Part shown: positions 61,175-64,000 of the stretch, one piece after another
Numbering within the stretch: the stretch's first letter is position 1
How the letters are laid out: every line of letters starts with the position of its first letter
Source: Crotophaga sulcirostris
Lineage: Eukaryota; Chordata; Aves; Cuculiformes; Crotophagidae
NCBI GenBank assembly: GCA_013397455.1
Contig: VYZB01000331.1
Coordinates: 722,429 to 786,428 of the forward strand
Direction of reading: 5' to 3'
Length of the DNA: 64,000 nt
Position numbers and translations under genes: made by a program
The notes under the pieces: model-generated
Told to the model about the DNA's origin: nothing
Databases searched by the model: none
The model's input: the letters and a program-made list of their open reading frames with translations, nothing else

Positions 61175-62263
61175 AAACTGCTATGAAACTGTTGCTAATA
61201 AATTTTTTGTGATACAGAACTTCTTACAGATTACACATTTTGAATTTATGTGTTTGTTCTCAAATGACCGAGATCGTTACCTAAATGAGGGGGTTTTTTT
61301 TTATATCTCTTTTTATTTTTAATGAAGACTAGTTGAACGTGCACTTGGGGAATTTAAGGCAAGTGACAGATGCTTTGTCTTAGCATGCTTTTTTTATTCA
61401 AAGGATATCTTGCTGGAGTGAAGGAGATAATGTGAGAAGGAATAAAGGGCTCTTCTTGTCTTCTATTAATGGATAAGAGGATGCAAAGATGCTAGAATGC
61501 AGGTGTTGGAAGTAAGTTATGCTATGCTGTCAAAATTCTGCTGGTGTTTAAGAATGATCTTTACGTGGCATAGGATCTCTGACTACAGATGTAAATATAG
61601 TAACCACCTCATCTTTCTTACCATCTTCAAGTTACTGAAAAAACAGATTATTGTTCAAATATAACAGGAACTAGACCAATCCCTTTTGGCGGACTAGTCT
61701 GTAGTAGGATACTTGGAATAACAGATGACATGGAATGTTACACCAGCACCCATGTCATTAACTTGTCATAGTTAGATGTAACAAAAACCAAGAGAACATA
61801 CCACATAACAGTAACCATAAGAAAACATGCATTACTTTTTTTCTGAAATTCTGAGCAACTCGGTGCTTTGATGTTGTGACTGCAGTGTACTCATAAGCAC
61901 TTTCAGGGCCCAATCTGGTCACAGGCCTTGTCAATGAAATCATCTTTGTGACCCTGTATAGTGGCTGATTAATAGACAATAGCACATGAAGTTAAAGCAC
62001 AGGGGGAGCTCAGATAGTCATTCTGATGTCATATTTAGTTTTGTATAAAAATTTCCTTTATGGTAGATGAATCTTGTGAAACTCACTGCAAAAGCACCTG
62101 TAAATATATGTAGCCCATTCAGCAAAGAAATGATCGCCAACTCAAATAATAATATTAAAAGAGATGTAGAATTCAAATTTTCTCCACTCCCCAGAGAAGC
62201 AGTAAGTAAATTATGCTTCTCAGCAAAACCTCTCTGTGCTGTGTCTCATCCATGAGGACGTGG
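61175..62263. other. Unique non-coding sequence
   Basis: Nothing recognisable was found between two plus-strand CR1 copies. The open frames are 75 codons or fewer. Confidence 0.5.
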
Positions 62264-62523
62264 ACTCAAGCTTCATCAGGGAAAGTTTGGGCTTGATATT
62301 AGGAAAAAGTTCTTCACTGAAAGGGTAATTAGCCATTGGAATGTGCTGCCCAGGGAGGTGGTAGAATCGCCATCCCTGGAGATGTTTAAGGGGAGATTGA
62401 ATGAGGCACTCAGTGCCACGGTTTAGATGATGAGTTGGTGTTAGTATTGGGTTATAGGTTGGACTCGATGATCTCAGAGGTCCTTTCGAACCTTGTAATA
62501 CTGTGATACTGTGATACTGTGAT
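62264..62523 (+). mobile_element. CR1 LINE, 3' UTR only, plus strand
   Basis: A 260-bp truncated copy holds little more than the 3' UTR: GGGCTTGATATTAGGAAAAA then GTTCTTCACTGAAAGGGTAA, CAGGGAGGTGGTAGAATCGC, CATCCCTGGAGATGTTTAAG and TTGGACTCGATGATCTCAGA (family landmarks). The tail (about 62497-62523) is three copies of ATACTGTG, a variant of the usual ATTCTATG/ATTCTGTG unit. Confidence 0.95.
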
Positions 62524-62674
62524 CTTACATTTTCTACACACTGGTGGTTAGGCTAGAAAGAATTGCATGTTTTTGTAGATACTTCAATAAACCAGTAATG
62601 TATGACATTGGTCTACAGGCTTTGTGAAACTTAGAGTTAAAATAACTTTTGCACCCACATCAACCTCTCTTAAA
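62524..62674. other. Unique spacer between tail-to-tail CR1 copies
   Basis: 151 bases with no recognisable feature separate the plus-strand CR1 that ends at 62523 from the minus-strand CR1 whose 3' end is at 62675. Confidence 0.6.
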
Positions 62675-64000
62675 ATTCATAGAATCATAGAATAATTTGG
62701 TTGGAAAAGATCTTTGAGATCATCAAGTGCAACCATACATGTCCACTACACAACCTGATCCCTGAGAACATCATGTACCCACCTTTTAAATGCCTCCAGA
62801 GATGGAGACTCAACCACCTCCCTGGGCAGGTCTTCCAATGCTTGATAACCCTTTCAGTGAAGAAAATTTTCCTAATGTCTAACCTCCTCTTGTGCAACTT
62901 GATGCCATTTCCTCTTGTCCTGTCACCTGTCACTTGGAAGAAGAGACCAGCGTTCACCTCATTACAACCGTCTTTCAGGTAGTTGTAGAGAATGATGAGT
63001 TCTCCCTTCAGCCTCCTTTCCTGTAGGCTAAACAACCCCAATTCTCTTAGCCAACTCTCACAAGACTTGTTCTTAAGTTCCTTCACCAGCTTCATTGCGC
63101 TTCTCTGGACATACTCCAGCACCTCAATGTCCTTCTTGCAGTGAGGGGCTCAAAGCTGAACACATTACTCGGGGTGCAGGCCCATGAATGCTGAGTACAG
63201 GGGACCAATTACTTCCCTGCTCCTGCTGGTCACATTATTTCTGACACAAGCCAAGATGCCATTGGCCTTCTTGGCCACTTGGGCACACTGCTGGCTATTA
63301 TTCTGCTGGATGTCAACTGACACCCCCAGGTCCTTCTTTGTCAAGCAGCTTTCCAACCACTCTTCCCTAAGCCTGCAACGCTGCCTAGGGTTCTTGTGTC
63401 CCAAGTGCAGGGCACAGCACTTGGCCTTGTTGAATCTCATGCTGTTGATTGCAGCTCATTGACTCAGTCTGTCCAGATCCCGCTGTAGAGCCTCCCTGCC
63501 CTCAAGCAGGTGGACACTTCCACCCAGTTTCATACCATGTGCAAACTTACTAAGGGAGCACTCAAACTCCTCTTCCAGATCATCAGTGAAGATATTGAAC
63601 AGGACTGGACCCAACCCTGAGCCCGGGGGAACATCACTTGTGACCATCCTCCAACAGGGTTCAACTCCATTTACCACCACTCTTTGGGCCCGGCCAGCCA
63701 GTCAGTTTTTTAACCAGCAGGGGGTGTGCCTGTCCAGGCCAATGGCAGCCAGCTTCTCAAGCAGAACAGTCTCAAAGGCTTTACTGAAGTCCAGGCACAC
63801 TACATCCACAGCCTTTTCCTCATCCACAAAGTGGGTAAGGTTGTCATGGAAAGAGAGCAGGTTAGTTTGTCTGGACCTACCTTTCATAAACCCTTGTTAA
63901 CTGGATCTGATCACTGTCCTGTGTGTGCTGTGTGATAGCACTCATCTGCTCCATGAGCTTCCCTGGCACCAAGAGTAGATTGACAAGCCTGTAGTTCCCC
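62675..64000 (-). mobile_element. CR1 LINE, at least 1.3 kb, minus strand, runs off the window
   Basis: The 3' end at 62675 shows ATTCATAGAATCATAGAATA on the plus strand, a preserved 8-bp tail. Minus-strand ORF2 is visible to the window edge: ATVKGRSRQTNLLSFHDNLT-like sequence with DEEKAVDVVCLDFSKAFETV (63887-63702), [20 protein letters not shown] with [20 protein letters not shown] (63680-63456), KAKCCALHLGHKNPRQRCRL (63440-63165), and the ORF2 end with 3' UTR (63122-62685). At 64000 the sequence is still inside the reverse transcriptase (CCTGTAGTTCCCC), so the 5' edge is unseen. The same subfamily occurs at 51663, 60464 and 62264. Confidence 0.95.
62685..64000 (-). pseudogene. CR1 ORF2 remnant, reverse transcriptase, partial
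   Basis: CR1 reverse transcriptase fragments in at least four minus-strand frames separated by stops and frameshifts. The catalytic box that should read FADD reads FAHG (plus 63534-63545), so it has lost both aspartates. SGVPQGSVLGP is changed to [11 protein letters not shown]. The last frame (63122-62685, 145 codons) starts at a methionine in [20 protein letters not shown], runs through [20 protein letters not shown], and continues open through the 3' UTR by chance. It is inactive. Confidence 0.88.

Noticed and set aside
1..64000. Bacterial or phage features (operons, ribosome binding sites, CRISPR, tRNA clusters)
   Set aside because: The CR1 and LTR content and the lack of long open frames show vertebrate nuclear DNA. 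No regularly spaced direct repeats or tRNA folds were seen.

Overview
The window looks like bird nuclear DNA. It is AT-rich and CpG-poor. It carries many copies of the avian CR1 non-LTR retrotransposon, recognisable by the 8-bp 3' tail units (ATTCTATG and variants) and by the end of CR1 ORF2. It also carries two copies of an LTR family that I recognise from many bird genomes. The LTR type suggests a neoavian bird rather than chicken, but that is inference from memory of the family and is not secure.

I found no host protein-coding gene, rRNA, tRNA or CRISPR array that I can support. Open frames longer than 60 codons are either decayed CR1 ORF2, microsatellite translations, or frames of a length expected by chance (the longest is 155 codons). 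The window is best read as intergenic DNA or the inside of a very large intron.

Layout. 1-3620 is unique sequence. A CR1 on the minus strand lies at 3621-4422. A pyrimidine tract (5679-5753) and a 140-bp CTTT/CTTG array (6108-6247) follow. 6248-15943 is unique apart from a perfect 15-bp hairpin (11847-11897). The largest CR1 copy, about 3.2 kb on the minus strand with endonuclease and reverse transcriptase remnants, covers 15944-19190. A solo LTR lies at 20147-20755. A nested pair follows: a plus-strand CR1 (21565-22585) splits an older minus-strand CR1 (21275-21553 and 22595-22735). 22736-39140 is mostly unique, with one internal CR1 scrap (30455-30620). Further minus-strand CR1 copies lie at 39141-40475, 44961-45485 and 51663-52408. 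A second, diverged LTR of the same broad family lies at about 58345-59029. The right end is dense in CR1: plus copies at 60464-61174 and 62264-62523, then a minus copy from 62675 that runs off the window.

No genes act together here. The content is a record of retrotransposon insertion and decay: 8 of 11 CR1 insertions lie on the minus strand, three of four visible reverse transcriptase FADD boxes are mutated, and both LTRs are solo. I did not find a convincing undescribed system. The most checkable oddities are the hairpin at 11847-11897, the 24-bp tandem duplication exactly at a CR1 truncation edge (40468-40515), the nested CR1, and a few weak cysteine-rich or long open frames.
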